Below, piece by piece: positions 43,604-52,786 of a DNA stretch of 64,000 nucleotides. Every line of letters begins with the position of its first letter. Position 1 is the stretch's first letter. The stretch is from Limnohabitans sp. Hippo3 (GTDB lineage: Bacteria; Pseudomonadota; Gammaproteobacteria; Burkholderiales; Burkholderiaceae_C): the NCBI RefSeq assembly GCF_003063665.1, contig NZ_NESF01000002.1:186001-250000 (forward strand). Direction: 5' to 3'. Below the pieces are notes generated by a model. The model worked only from the letters and a program-made list of their open reading frames with translations, was not told the origin of the DNA and searched no databases. Both the position numbers and the translations under genes were made by a program.

Positions 43604-44488
43604 TCAGGGCGGTGGGGTATCCGGCGTCAACATGCGCATGTCCAGCGTGCCCTCTTTGGAAAACTGAAAACGCGTGACCACCACGATCTGATCGGCCTGC
43701 CGCCGCATGTTAGCGCTGAACACGTCAAAAGGGGCGGCACTGCGCACAATCGCCACCGCCCGCTGGTCCAGCAAAGGCTGGCCTGAAGTCTTCGCCACCT
43801 CGGTCTGCACCAGACGGCCCCGGGCATCCACGGTGATCACCATGGTCAACTGGCCATAGAGCTTTTGCCCCCCCACCTGCGGGAAATTGAGCGTGCCGCG
43901 CGTCTCGATGGTGCGCCGCAGCTTGTCGTAATAGAGGGCGTACACCGCTTCACGGGTAGCGGGGCTGATGAAACGCTTGCGAGGGCCGCCTTGCGTTCTT
44001 TGCACCTGTTGCTCGATTTGGGCCAATTCTCGGGTCAGCTGGCTCTGTCGCTCTTGTTGGGCCTGCCGCTCGGGTGCCTGGGCCGTTTCACCAGAGGGGT
44101 CTGGCGCCTGGGCCAGCAACGCTTGCTGCAGCTGGGTGAGCAAGCGCGTTTGCTGCCGCTGGAGGGCTTCAATCTGCCGCTGCATGGCCCCGATGTCGGT
44201 GCCCGATTCGTCCAGCAAAGAAGGCGGCAAAGGCGAGCTGGCGTGTGCCTCTGCCGCACCTTGCCCACCTCCCGCCAAGTTCACCTGGGCCATGGCCTGG
44301 GCGCGCTCGGGTGCCTTGTCGCTGCGGGCATTCACGAGCACCACCTCCAAGGCGGTGTCTTCAAAAACCCGGTTGAAGCTGTGCGGATCGGCAAAGCGCC
44401 AGGCGATCAGGGCCGCATGCAACAACAGCGAAATACCCAAAGTCCACCACAGGGTGTGGCGGTGAAACGCCTGTTGGAGCCAGGTCAT
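43604..44488 (-). CDS. TonB-family energy-transducer-like protein
   Basis: 294 residues. A single N-terminal membrane segment (LWWTLGISLLLHAALIAWRF) is followed by a long glutamine-rich stretch (about residues 100-170, likely coiled coil: QRQIEALQRQQTRLLTQLQQ). A C-terminal TonB-like domain has VGGQKLYGQLTMVITVDARG and VRSAAPFDVFS. It probably spans the periplasm and couples inner-membrane energy to an outer-membrane partner; no exbB or exbD is next to it. The ATG at 44488 avoids a 39-base overlap with the preceding RNase gene. Confidence 0.83.
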   Translation of the reverse strand: MTWLQQAFHRHTLWWTLGISLLLHAALIAWRFADPHSFNRVFEDTALEVVLVNARSDKAPERAQAMAQVNLAGGGQGAAEAHASSPLPPSLLDESGTDIGAMQRQIEALQRQQTRLLTQLQQALLAQAPDPSGETAQAPERQAQQERQSQLTRELAQIEQQVQRTQGGPRKRFISPATREAVYALYYDKLRRTIETRGTLNFPQVGGQKLYGQLTMVITVDARGRLVQTEVAKTSGQPLLDQRAVAIVRSAAPFDVFSANMRRQADQIVVVTRFQFSKEGTLDMRMLTPDTPPP

Positions 44489-44516
44489 CGGCCCGGCCAA
44501 ACTGCGCTGAGCGCTT

Positions 44517-46571
44517 TCAGGCCCCATCGCTTTGGGTGCTGTCGTTCAAATCGACGGCAATGGTGAGCGGGCCAGCCGCCATGGCCTCGTCCTCTTCTGC
44601 TTCGTCGACTTCCTGACCCTCTGCCGCCAAAGGCGCGTCCAGATGCGCCACCACCGTGCCGCCCACGTCCAGCGCCATCAAATCCACGGCGCCCAATTTG
44701 ACGCGCACACGGGCGCCTCGCATCAAGCCTTGGGCACCCATGACGCTGAACATCAAGGGCAAGGTGTCGGCCCGCACCAGCCAGGCGCCACCGCCCATTT
44801 CCTTGACCAGACTGGCTTCGAGTTCGTCGATGCCTTGCTGCTGCACATGGCGCAGCGTCCAGTAACGTTCCATACTGGACTGCACGCTGTTGTAGGCGCT
44901 GTAGGCCGCATCGAAACCGCTGATGATGGAAAACAACTCGGCGTCTTTGGGCTTGAAGGGCGCGGCCAATGCGGCCGTGGCGCCGTGCTTGGCGCACGCA
45001 ATGATCTGCCACTGGTTGACCAGATCGGTGTAGCGGCGCAGGGGCGAGGTGCTCCAGGCATAGCTGGGAACGCCGATGCCCGCATGGGGCAGCGCCTTGG
45101 TGCCCATGCGCACCTTGACGCCGGGGGCCATGCTGGCCTGGCTGCGGTAAATGCCAGGCACGCCCAGCTGGGCCAGCCACTGACCCCAGGTGCTGTTGGC
45201 CAAAATCATGGCCTCGGCCACCATCAAATCCAGCGGCGCACCGCGCTTGCGGGTGCCGATCAACACCGTCTCTTCGCCCGTGGGCGGCGTGTCGTTGTGG
45301 GGGCGATCGAGCTTGAAGCTGTAATCGGGGCGGTTGAAGCTCTCGGGTTTGCCACGCACCACTTCGCGCCGCGCCTTGAGGGTCTGCGCCAACCGCCAGA
45401 AAAAGCCCAACGTCGCCCGGCTCACCGGCACATCGGTGTGGTCGCTCTGGTCTTCACCTTCCAGCCACTCGCGGGTGATGCGGTCATCCAGCTGGTCATG
45501 CCGCAGGTTGACCAGGATCGGCACCCGCTCCAGACGGGTTTCGGTGCTTTGCACCTCCAGCGTGTCTTCGCTGAAAGTCACATACAAAGACACGGCCGGG
45601 CAGTCACGGCCTTCGGTCAGGGTGTAGGTCTGCACCACGCTGTCGGGCAGCATGGTGATTTTGTAGCCGGGCATGTAGACGGTGGACAGACGCTGACGGC
45701 CCAATTGGTCGATCGGGCTGCCGGGCGTCAAGGCCAGGCCAGGTGCCGCGATGTGGATGCCCACAGTGACCGTGCCCGTGCCCAAGCCTTGCAGCGACAA
45801 AGCATCGTCGATCTCGGTGGTGTGCGAGTCGTCAATCGAAAAGGCCTGGACCGGCGCCAAGGGCAACTCGTCGGTGATGGCCGGCGCTTGCAATGCCGGG
45901 AAACCGGTGCCCTTGGGGAACAGGTCGAACAAAAAGCGCTGCCAATGAAAGTCCCAGGCCGACGCGATGGCCCCGGCCTTTTGCAACAAGTCCAGTGGCG
46001 CGGTCTGGCTGGCTTTGCTGGCTTCGACCACCGCTTTGTACTCGGGCGTGTTCTTGTCAGGGCGGAACAGGATCTTGTACAGCTGCTCGCGGATCGGTGT
46101 GGGGCACACGCCGGCCACCAGCTCGGCCGACCAAGCCTCGATCTGCGCCTGAACCTGCTTCTTTTTTTCAATGGCGAGCAAGGCTTGCTGCACGATCTCG
46201 GCCGGCGCTTTGCGGTAGCGGCCTTTGCCGCCCCGGCGGAAATAGTGCGGCGCTTCGTGCAAACGCAGCAATGCGGCCACCTGCTGCACGGTGCTGGCCC
46301 CGTCGCTGAAATAGTCGCGGGCCAGGTCGGCAAAACCGAACTCCTCGTCGGAGGCGAATTCGTAAGCCAGCTCCAGCTCGATGGTTTGGCTCAGGGCCGC
46401 CGCTTCGCTCAGCAAGCTGGCAGGGCTTGGTTTTTCAAACTTGAGCAGCATTTGCGCCGCCTTGACTTTGACCCGCTTGCCGGAGTCGAGTTCCACCTGC
46501 GCAGAGGCCTCGGCCTCGGACAGGATGCGTCCGGCCATGAATTTGCCGGCTTCTTCAAATAATGCGTACAT
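44517..46571 (-). CDS. RNB-domain exoribonuclease (RNase II/R family)
   Basis: 684 residues. The RNB catalytic domain spans about residues 240-560, with PVQAFSIDDSHTTEIDDALSL holding the metal-binding aspartates and YKITMLPDSVVQTYTLTEGR, then the end of the domain at ASMAPGVKVRMGTKALPHAG. Unlike E. coli RNase R, no clear S1 domain ends the protein; a short C-terminal extension is acidic (EEVDEAEEDEAMAA-like). It degrades RNA 3' to 5'. It precedes the TonB-like gene on its strand with a 28-base spacer. Confidence 0.88.
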   Translation of the reverse strand: MYALFEEAGKFMAGRILSEAEASAQVELDSGKRVKVKAAQMLLKFEKPSPASLLSEAAALSQTIELELAYEFASDEEFGFADLARDYFSDGASTVQQVAALLRLHEAPHYFRRGGKGRYRKAPAEIVQQALLAIEKKKQVQAQIEAWSAELVAGVCPTPIREQLYKILFRPDKNTPEYKAVVEASKASQTAPLDLLQKAGAIASAWDFHWQRFLFDLFPKGTGFPALQAPAITDELPLAPVQAFSIDDSHTTEIDDALSLQGLGTGTVTVGIHIAAPGLALTPGSPIDQLGRQRLSTVYMPGYKITMLPDSVVQTYTLTEGRDCPAVSLYVTFSEDTLEVQSTETRLERVPILVNLRHDQLDDRITREWLEGEDQSDHTDVPVSRATLGFFWRLAQTLKARREVVRGKPESFNRPDYSFKLDRPHNDTPPTGEETVLIGTRKRGAPLDLMVAEAMILANSTWGQWLAQLGVPGIYRSQASMAPGVKVRMGTKALPHAGIGVPSYAWSTSPLRRYTDLVNQWQIIACAKHGATAALAAPFKPKDAELFSIISGFDAAYSAYNSVQSSMERYWTLRHVQQQGIDELEASLVKEMGGGAWLVRADTLPLMFSVMGAQGLMRGARVRVKLGAVDLMALDVGGTVVAHLDAPLAAEGQEVDEAEEDEAMAAGPLTIAVDLNDSTQSDGA

Positions 46572-46615
46572 CGGGTGATTTTCCCACGTGGCACCACCCG
46601 CTTGGGGGCACGCCC

Positions 46616-47203
46616 TCAGGCCAGGCGAAGAAAATCGAGGATTTCGGGCAAGTACAGCTCGAAATCGCTCAGGGCGTGGTCGCTGCCCTCGATCAGGCGC
46701 ACCTGGCCTGCCCCATGGCGGGCCAGCATTTCCCGCCAGTCCAGCACCTCGTCCCCCTTGGCGATCACCGCCAATGTGCGTGGGGTGGCCTGTGGGGGCT
46801 GCGCCTGCAAGGCCCGCAGCTCCTGCACATGGGCCATTTCGAAAAAAACCTTTTGCGCGGGGTTATGCCAGGCCGGATGCTCGCCGATGTAACCCTCCAG
46901 GTCCCGTGCCGGCTCCACCGCCGGGTTCAGCAGCACCGCAGGGCAGCCCAGCTGTTGCGACAGGCAGGCGGCATAAAAACCGCCCAAGGAAGAACCGACC
47001 ACCGCCATGCTGTCCCGGGGCCAAGCCGACACCCCGGCCCCGATGTCGTCCATGGCCTGACGAGGCGAAGCAGGCAACTGTGGGCACCACCAGGTCACAC
47101 CAGGGTGCTGGTTTTGCACCAGGGCCGCCAGGGTTCGGGCCTTGAAGGATTGCGGTGAAGACCGAAAACCGTGCAAGTACAGCAGGTGGCTGGTGCGCGG
47201 CAT
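46616..47203 (-). CDS. YqiA/YcfP-type alpha/beta hydrolase
   Basis: 195 residues. HLLYLHGFRSSPQSFKARTL is the strand-1 region with HGFRSS, AVVGSSLGGFYAACLSQQLG the nucleophile elbow, and EGSDHALSDFELYLPEIL the catalytic histidine region. The size and layout match YqiA esterases. The substrate is unknown. The start ATG shares its A with the lpxC stop codon (TGATG), so it is probably translated with lpxC. Confidence 0.87.
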   Translation of the reverse strand: MPRTSHLLYLHGFRSSPQSFKARTLAALVQNQHPGVTWWCPQLPASPRQAMDDIGAGVSAWPRDSMAVVGSSLGGFYAACLSQQLGCPAVLLNPAVEPARDLEGYIGEHPAWHNPAQKVFFEMAHVQELRALQAQPPQATPRTLAVIAKGDEVLDWREMLARHGAGQVRLIEGSDHALSDFELYLPEILDFLRLA

Positions 47204-48126
47204 CACCAGGCAGGCTGCAGGGCCGCAAAGCCCCGGGGCGCTTCAAGCGCTTTGTCAAAGGTCACCACCTCGTAAGCGCTCGGGCGTGACAAGAGTTCGC
47301 GCAGCAGGCGGTTGTTCATCGCATGCCCCGACCGAAACGCGCTGTAGGCGGCCAGCAGTGGCTTGCCCAGAATGTACAAATCACCCATGGCGTCCAGGAT
47401 CTTGTGCTTGACGAACTCGTCGTCGTAACGCAAGCCATCCGAGTTAAGCACCTTGTAGTCGTCCATCACGATGGCATTGTCCAAGCCGCCGCCCAAAGCC
47501 AAACCATTGGCACGCAGCATTTCCACATCTTTGGTGAAGCCAAAGGTGCGGGCGCGGGCAATGTCACGGGCATAAACGCCGTCCGACATGTCAAACACCA
47601 CCTGCTGCCCGGTCGAATCCACAGCGGGGTGCCTGAAATCGATCTCAAAGGTCAGTTTATAGCCGTGGTAAGGCTCCAGGCGCGCCCACTTGATGTTCTC
47701 GCCCTCGCCTTCCGACACTTCCACGGTTTCGAGCACACGCACAAACCGTTTGGGAGCAGGCTGCTCCACGACACCGGCGCTTTGCAACAAAAAGACAAAC
47801 GAAGACGCCGAACCATCGAGGATCGGGACCTCTTCGGCCGTGATGTCCACATACAGGTTGTCAATGCCCAAGCCTGCACACGCCGACATCAGGTGCTCGA
47901 CAGTCAAGACCTTGGCTTGTCCAACCGAAATGGTGGAGGCCAGCCGGGTGTCGGTCACCGCCTCGGCGTTCACCGGGATGTCCACGGGCTCGGGCAAATC
48001 GATCCGGCGGAACATGATGCCGGTGTCCGGCGCTGCGGGGCGCAAGGTCAGCTCGACACGCTGACCGCTGTGCAAACCCACGCCGACGGCTTTGGTCAAG
48101 GTTTTGAGGGTGCGTTGAGCGAGCAT
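47203..48126 (-). CDS. lpxC: UDP-3-O-acyl-N-acetylglucosamine deacetylase
   Basis: 307 residues. [20 protein letters not shown] opens the protein; zinc histidines lie in [15 protein letters not shown] and [17 protein letters not shown], and [16 protein letters not shown] carries the catalytic histidine. LpxC performs the committed step of lipid A synthesis. It is the last classical gene of the dcw cluster here. A terminator follows ftsZ upstream of it, so lpxC probably has its own promoter in the 290-base gap. Confidence 0.97.
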   Translation of the reverse strand: MLAQRTLKTLTKAVGVGLHSGQRVELTLRPAAPDTGIMFRRIDLPEPVDIPVNAEAVTDTRLASTISVGQAKVLTVEHLMSACAGLGIDNLYVDITAEEVPILDGSASSFVFLLQSAGVVEQPAPKRFVRVLETVEVSEGEGENIKWARLEPYHGYKLTFEIDFRHPAVDSTGQQVVFDMSDGVYARDIARARTFGFTKDVEMLRANGLALGGGLDNAIVMDDYKVLNSDGLRYDDEFVKHKILDAMGDLYILGKPLLAAYSAFRSGHAMNNRLLRELLSRPSAYEVVTFDKALEAPRGFAALQPAW

Positions 48127-48220
48127 GGCCCTATTTTAGTTGGCGAGAGATGCGGGGGTTCGGGCAATGAATAGTCGAGAACCCGCCCAGTCAGACAGCT
48201 CGGATACGCAGTCTTGGTGG

Positions 48221-48286
48221 GTTGCCCGGTGCTGGTGGGCGATATTGAGGCGCGAAGCGACGACGAGCCCATCGGCACCGGGCAAC
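48221..48286. repeat. Long inverted repeat between ftsZ and lpxC
   Basis: Left arm GTTGCCCGGTGCTGGTGGGC (48221-48240) and right arm GCCCATCGGCACCGGGCAAC (48267-48286) pair over 20 bases with two positions that become G-U pairs in RNA, around a 26-base loop. It lies in the non-coding gap between the ftsZ terminator and lpxC. No T-tract follows, and no protein is encoded. Confidence 0.75.
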
Positions 48287-48348
48287 TCGCCGAGACGGCC
48301 AAACGCCATCGCCCCTCTTCAGCGGCCAACCTGGTCATGACCTCACGC

Positions 48349-48385
48349 AAAAAGGGGCCAGACAGGCAAGCGCCCGTCTGGCCCC
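48349..48385 (-). terminator. ftsZ terminator
   Basis: GGGGCCAGAC and GTCTGGCCCC form a perfect 10-bp stem with a 12-base loop, followed on the minus strand by TTTTT. It lies 33 bases after the ftsZ stop and should end the dcw transcript. Confidence 0.93.
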
Positions 48386-48417
48386 AAAGCACCAGAAATG
48401 AAACTCAGATCAAGCGA

Positions 48418-49632
48418 TCAGTCCGCTTGCTTGCGCAGGAAAGCGGGGATCTCGATGTCGTCCATGCCCGCATTGGCCATGCCGTCCACACGGGCCGCTG
48501 CATGGGTACGGTTGCTGCGCCAGTAGGCGGGCACATTCAAACCACTGTTGGCCAAAGGCGCAGCGGCATTGCCCGAGGCGGCCACCGCGTCTTGCCCACC
48601 CACGGTGAAAGGCACGTTGTCGGTGCCGGTACGCAGCACTTGCAGAGGTGGGGCTGTGCGGCGGGCACCCACCTTGGACAAACCAGTGGCCACCACCGTC
48701 ACGCGGATCTCGTCGCCCAAGCTTTCGTCATAGGCCGTGCCGTAGATCACATGGGCGTTTTCGGAGGCGTAAGCACGGATGGTGTTCATCGCCTGCTTGG
48801 ACTCGGACAGCTTGAGCGAGCCCTTGGCGGCGCTGATCAGCACCAGCACACCCTTGGCACCCGACAGGTCCACACCTTCGAGCAGCGGGCAGGCCACGGC
48901 CTGCTCGGCCGCGATGCGGGCGCGGTCAGGGCCGCTGGCGGCGGCGGTGCCCATCATGGCCTTGCCGGGCTCACCCATCACGGTGCGCACGTCTTCAAAG
49001 TCGACGTTCACATGGCCGGGCACATTGATGATCTCGGCAATGCCGCCCACAGCGTTTTTCAACACGTCGTTGGCGTGGGCAAAGGCCTCGTCTTGCGTCA
49101 TGTCTTCACCGCCGGGCAATTCCAGCAGCTTTTCGTTCAGCACCACGATCAGCGAATCCACATTGGCTTCGAGTTCCTGCATGCCCACGTCGGCATTCGC
49201 CATGCGGCGACCGCCTTCAAATTCAAACGGCTTGGTCACCACACCCACCGTCAGGATGCCCATCTCTTTGGCGATGCGGGCAATCACAGGCGCAGCGCCC
49301 GTGCCTGTGCCGCCCCCCATACCGGCGGTGATGAACAACATGTGCGCGCCCTCGATGGCGGCGCGGATGTCGGCTTCGGCGCTTTCAGCGGCTTCGCGGC
49401 CTTTTTCAGGCTTGCTGCCCGCGCCCAGACCAGTCTGACCGAGCTGAATGAAACGGTGAGCCGCGCTGCGGGCCAAGGCCTGCGCATCGGTGTTGGCGCA
49501 CACGAATTCAACGCCCTGGACCTGGCGCTCGATCATGTGCTCCACAGCGTTGCCGCCGCCACCGCCAACCCCGATCACTTTGATCTGGGTGCCTTGGTTG
49601 AACTCTTCGGTTTGGATCATTTCAATGGTCAT
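48418..49632 (-). CDS. ftsZ: Cell division GTPase FtsZ
   Basis: 404 residues. KVIGVGGGGGNAVEHMIE is the nucleotide site, GMGGGTGTGAAPVIARIAKE the tubulin signature (GGGTGTG at 106-112), and the C-terminal end DIEIPAFLRKQAD is the conserved peptide that binds FtsA and ZipA. A disordered linker precedes it. FtsZ polymerises into the division ring. A 133-base gap from ftsA holds a TTGACA word at 49699-49704 (minus strand) with a weak -10, suggesting an ftsZ promoter in addition to read-through. Confidence 0.98.
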   Translation of the reverse strand: MTIEMIQTEEFNQGTQIKVIGVGGGGGNAVEHMIERQVQGVEFVCANTDAQALARSAAHRFIQLGQTGLGAGSKPEKGREAAESAEADIRAAIEGAHMLFITAGMGGGTGTGAAPVIARIAKEMGILTVGVVTKPFEFEGGRRMANADVGMQELEANVDSLIVVLNEKLLELPGGEDMTQDEAFAHANDVLKNAVGGIAEIINVPGHVNVDFEDVRTVMGEPGKAMMGTAAASGPDRARIAAEQAVACPLLEGVDLSGAKGVLVLISAAKGSLKLSESKQAMNTIRAYASENAHVIYGTAYDESLGDEIRVTVVATGLSKVGARRTAPPLQVLRTGTDNVPFTVGGQDAVAASGNAAAPLANSGLNVPAYWRSNRTHAAARVDGMANAGMDDIEIPAFLRKQAD

Positions 49633-49765
49633 GGTGCTACTCCTAAATTTGTTTGCAGTTGCCGAAAATTTTTTTGTGAATGCTGGGGTGGGTCAAAGTG
49701 TCAACATCGACACGGTCGCGAAACCGGCGGGCTGCTTCTAGCCAGAAATCTCTTTTTCCAGTTCA

Positions 49766-50995
49766 TCAGAAGTTCCCCACAATGAAGTCCTTGAAGCGGC
49801 CAAAAGCGTTGTTCACCGAACTCTTCTTTTGGGTGACCTTGTAGCCCCGCAGGCGGGCCAAGCGGGCTTCTTCCAAGAGGCCCATCACGGTGGCGGCACG
49901 GGGCTGGCTGACCATGTCGGCCAGGCCGCCTGCATATTTGGGCAGGCCACGGCGCACGGGCTTGAGGAAGATGTCCTCGCCCAGCTCGACCATGCCGGGC
50001 ATGACGGCGCTGCCGCCCGTCAGCACAATGCCCGACGACAAAACCTCTTCGTAACCTGACTCGCGGATGACCTGATGCACCAGCGAGAAAATTTCTTCGA
50101 TGCGCGGCTCGATCACACCCGCCAAAGCCTGGCGACTGAGCATGCGCGGCCCCCGGTCGCCCAAACCCGGCACCTCGACTTGCGCATCGGGGTCGGCCAG
50201 CAGTTGCTTGGCGTAACCACTTTCGACTTTGATGTCCTCGGCGTCCTTCGTTGGCGTGCGCAAAGCCATGGCAATGTCGCTGGTGATCAGGTCACCGGCA
50301 ATCGGAATCACGGCGGTGTGGCGGATCGAGCCGTTGGCAAAAATCGCCACATCGGTGGTGCCAGCGCCAATGTCCACGCACACCACACCCAGCTCGCGCT
50401 CGTCTTCTGACAGCACAGCCAAACTGGACGACTGCGGGTTGAGCAACAGCTGGTCAACCTCCAGGCCGCAGCGGCGCACGCACTTGATGATGTTTTCGGC
50501 TGCACTTTGTGCACCTGTGACGATGTGGACCTTGGCTTCCAGGCGCATGCCGCTCATGCCGATCGGCTCTTTGACTTCCTGGCCGTCGATCACAAACTCC
50601 TGTGGTGCCACCAACAACAAGCGCTGGTCGGTCGAAATGTTGATCGCTCGTGCAGTTTCCATCACGCGGGCCACATCGGCTTGCGTGACTTCCTTGTCCT
50701 TGATCGCCACCATGCCGCTGGAGTTGATGCCCCGGATATGGCTGCCCGTGATGCCCACATTGACGCGGGTGATCTTGCAATCGGCCATCAACTCGGCTTC
50801 CTTGAGGGCCTGCTGGATGCTTTGCACCGTGGCGTCGATGTTGACCACCACACCGCGCTTGAGGCCATTGCCCGGCGCAATGCCCAAACCCGCGATCTTG
50901 AGTTCGCCATCGGGCATCACCTCGGCCACCACCGCCATCACTTTGGAAGTGCCGATGTCCAAGCCCACCACCAGATCTTTGTACTCTTTTGCCAT
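49766..50995 (-). CDS. ftsA: Cell division protein FtsA
   Basis: 409 residues of the actin fold: DLVVGLDIGTSKVMAVVAEV (phosphate 1), CVDIGAGTTDVAIFANGSIR (phosphate 2) and SSGIVLTGGSAVMPGMVELG (adenosine). The C-terminal FGRFKDFIVGNF is the amphipathic membrane helix. FtsA anchors FtsZ to the membrane. The ATG at 50995 is preferred to an in-frame GTG at 51004 because the protein then starts MAKEYKDL. Confidence 0.97.
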   Translation of the reverse strand: MAKEYKDLVVGLDIGTSKVMAVVAEVMPDGELKIAGLGIAPGNGLKRGVVVNIDATVQSIQQALKEAELMADCKITRVNVGITGSHIRGINSSGMVAIKDKEVTQADVARVMETARAINISTDQRLLLVAPQEFVIDGQEVKEPIGMSGMRLEAKVHIVTGAQSAAENIIKCVRRCGLEVDQLLLNPQSSSLAVLSEDERELGVVCVDIGAGTTDVAIFANGSIRHTAVIPIAGDLITSDIAMALRTPTKDAEDIKVESGYAKQLLADPDAQVEVPGLGDRGPRMLSRQALAGVIEPRIEEIFSLVHQVIRESGYEEVLSSGIVLTGGSAVMPGMVELGEDIFLKPVRRGLPKYAGGLADMVSQPRAATVMGLLEEARLARLRGYKVTQKKSSVNNAFGRFKDFIVGNF

Positions 50996-51035
50996 TTGAA
51001 TCACCGTTTCCGTTTCATTCTTGTGTCTTGACCCG

Positions 51036-51824
51036 TCAAAGCTTTTTCTTGCCGTCTGCTTCCAGCGTGGTCACACCCCGCAGGCGCAAGGCATAGCCAT
51101 CCTTGTGACGCAAATCCGCCCCGGCCAAAGCGGTCGGCGTGCGGCCATAGCGGGCCGTCACTTGCGACAGCGTCCTGAAAAATACTTTCAGCTGGGCGGT
51201 GATCTCCGCCTCTGTGCCCCGCCCCAGCTCCAGCAGCGCACCGCTGTCGGTCACCACACGCCAGCTGCCTCGGGGGGTCAACTCCAACTGCTCAATGCCC
51301 ATGTCCATCGCCTCGAACATCGGCAACAAAAGGCGGTACAGCTGCACCACGGTCTGCGACTGCGCATCCGGGCCTTTGAGGCGTGGCAGGTTTTCCACAT
51401 CCACTTCTTCGATGTTGGCCTCGAACACGCGGCTTTGCTGGTTCACCATCTTGTTGGCGCTGTCATCGCCCCACAGCGCCATGGGTTCGTGCTCCTTCAA
51501 CACCGCTTTCAGGCGATTGGGGAAATCACGGTGCACCACGGCCTCCCGAACCCAGGGCACGGCCTCGAAGGCGTCGCGTGTGCGCTTCAGATCCATGGTG
51601 AAAAAATTGCCACTGAGCTGCGGCACGACATTGGCCCGCAAGGTCACCGCGTTGTTGCGCGTGACCTCGCCTTGCACCGTGATCGCTTGGATCGCAAACG
51701 CCGGATGCCGCAGCAGCCACCAGGCCCCACCGCCCAGCACCAGCAGCACGAACACTGCTGTAAGCAAGGCTGCAGCCATGTTCATGAGGCGGATGTCCAG
51801 CGGCAAAGCCATCGTCGTTTTCAC
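51036..51824 (-). CDS. ftsQ: Cell division protein FtsQ
   Basis: 262 residues. One N-terminal membrane segment ([20 protein letters not shown]) is followed by a POTRA domain ([17 protein letters not shown]) and the beta domain that contacts FtsB/FtsL. The start is a GTG at 51824 that overlaps the ddlB stop: AGGAGG lies seven bases upstream of it, which is a better fit than the ATG four codons on (51812). FtsQ recruits the late divisome. Confidence 0.93.
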   Translation of the reverse strand: MKTTMALPLDIRLMNMAAALLTAVFVLLVLGGGAWWLLRHPAFAIQAITVQGEVTRNNAVTLRANVVPQLSGNFFTMDLKRTRDAFEAVPWVREAVVHRDFPNRLKAVLKEHEPMALWGDDSANKMVNQQSRVFEANIEEVDVENLPRLKGPDAQSQTVVQLYRLLLPMFEAMDMGIEQLELTPRGSWRVVTDSGALLELGRGTEAEITAQLKVFFRTLSQVTARYGRTPTALAGADLRHKDGYALRLRGVTTLEADGKKKL

Positions 51825-52786
51825 CCACGCACCTCCTGCACATGGTCCAGCGTGGCAGCGGCCAACAACTGGCAGCACAGCGCCTCGTAAGGAATGCCTG
51901 CGGCTTTGGCCGACATGGGCACCAACGAGTGACCGGTCATGCCGGGCGAGGTGTTGATTTCCAGCAGGTAGGGCTTGCGTGTGGTCGCATCGATCATCAC
52001 ATCCAGGCGTCCCCAGCCCCGGCAACCCAAGACCTGGTAGGCCTTGACCACCAGGGCCTCGATGGCGGCCTCTTCTGCAGCGGGCAGGCCACTGGGCACC
52101 AGGTACTGGGTGTCGTCGGTGAAATACTTGTTCTGGTAGTCGTAATTGCCCTCGGGGGCCACGATGCGAATCACTGGCAGTGCCTTGGCGGCCTCTGCCG
52201 GGCCCAGCACCGGGCAAGTGACTTCGTCACCCACAATGCACTTTTCGCACAGGATGTCGGCGTCGCACTGCGCGGCCGCGGCCAGCGCAGCAGGCAGGTC
52301 CTGAGCCTGCGTGACCTTGGTCACCCCGATCGAGGAGCCTTCTCGGGCTGGCTTGACGATCATCGGCAAGCCCAAGGTCTGGATCAGCGTCTCCATCGAC
52401 ACACTGCCCAGCTGATCCCGCCGCACCAGCACATAAGCAGGGGTGGGCAGGCCTTCGGCCAACCAGACGCGTTTGGTCATGGTCTTGTCCATGGCGATGC
52501 TGGACGCCATCACACCCGAGCCGGTGTAGGGGATGCCCAGCAACTCCAAAGCACCCTGCACCGTGCCGTCTTCGCCATAACGGCCATGCAAGGCAATGAA
52601 GCAACGCGAAAAACCTGCGCGCTTGAGTTCGCTCAATTCCCGCTCGGCCGGATCGAACGCATGGGCATCCACGCCCGATGCGCGCAAGGCGTTCAGCACG
52701 CCCTGACCCGACATCAAGGACACTTCGCGTTCGGCCGATCGACCGCCCATGAGCACGGCCACCTTGCCCAGATTCAAGGCAGTCAT
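51821..52786 (-). CDS. ddlB: D-alanine--D-alanine ligase
   Basis: 321 residues of the ATP-grasp family: [20 protein letters not shown], the catalytic serine region [13 protein letters not shown], and the end of the fold [20 protein letters not shown]. It makes the D-Ala-D-Ala dipeptide for murein. The ATG at 52786 overlaps the murC stop by four bases, and its own stop overlaps the ftsQ start. Confidence 0.95.
   Translation of the reverse strand: MTALNLGKVAVLMGGRSAEREVSLMSGQGVLNALRASGVDAHAFDPAERELSELKRAGFSRCFIALHGRYGEDGTVQGALELLGIPYTGSGVMASSIAMDKTMTKRVWLAEGLPTPAYVLVRRDQLGSVSMETLIQTLGLPMIVKPAREGSSIGVTKVTQAQDLPAALAAAAQCDADILCEKCIVGDEVTCPVLGPAEAAKALPVIRIVAPEGNYDYQNKYFTDDTQYLVPSGLPAAEEAAIEALVVKAYQVLGCRGWGRLDVMIDATTRKPYLLEINTSPGMTGHSLVPMSAKAAGIPYEALCCQLLAAATLDHVQEVRG

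Noticed and set aside
44532..46562. A 676-codon open frame opposite the RNB ribonuclease gene
   Set aside because: Antisense shadow with no motifs; the opposite strand has the complete RNB domain.
48096..48392. A 98-codon minus-strand ORF between ftsZ and lpxC
   Set aside because: It runs through the ftsZ terminator hairpin and into the lpxC start; no family similarity.
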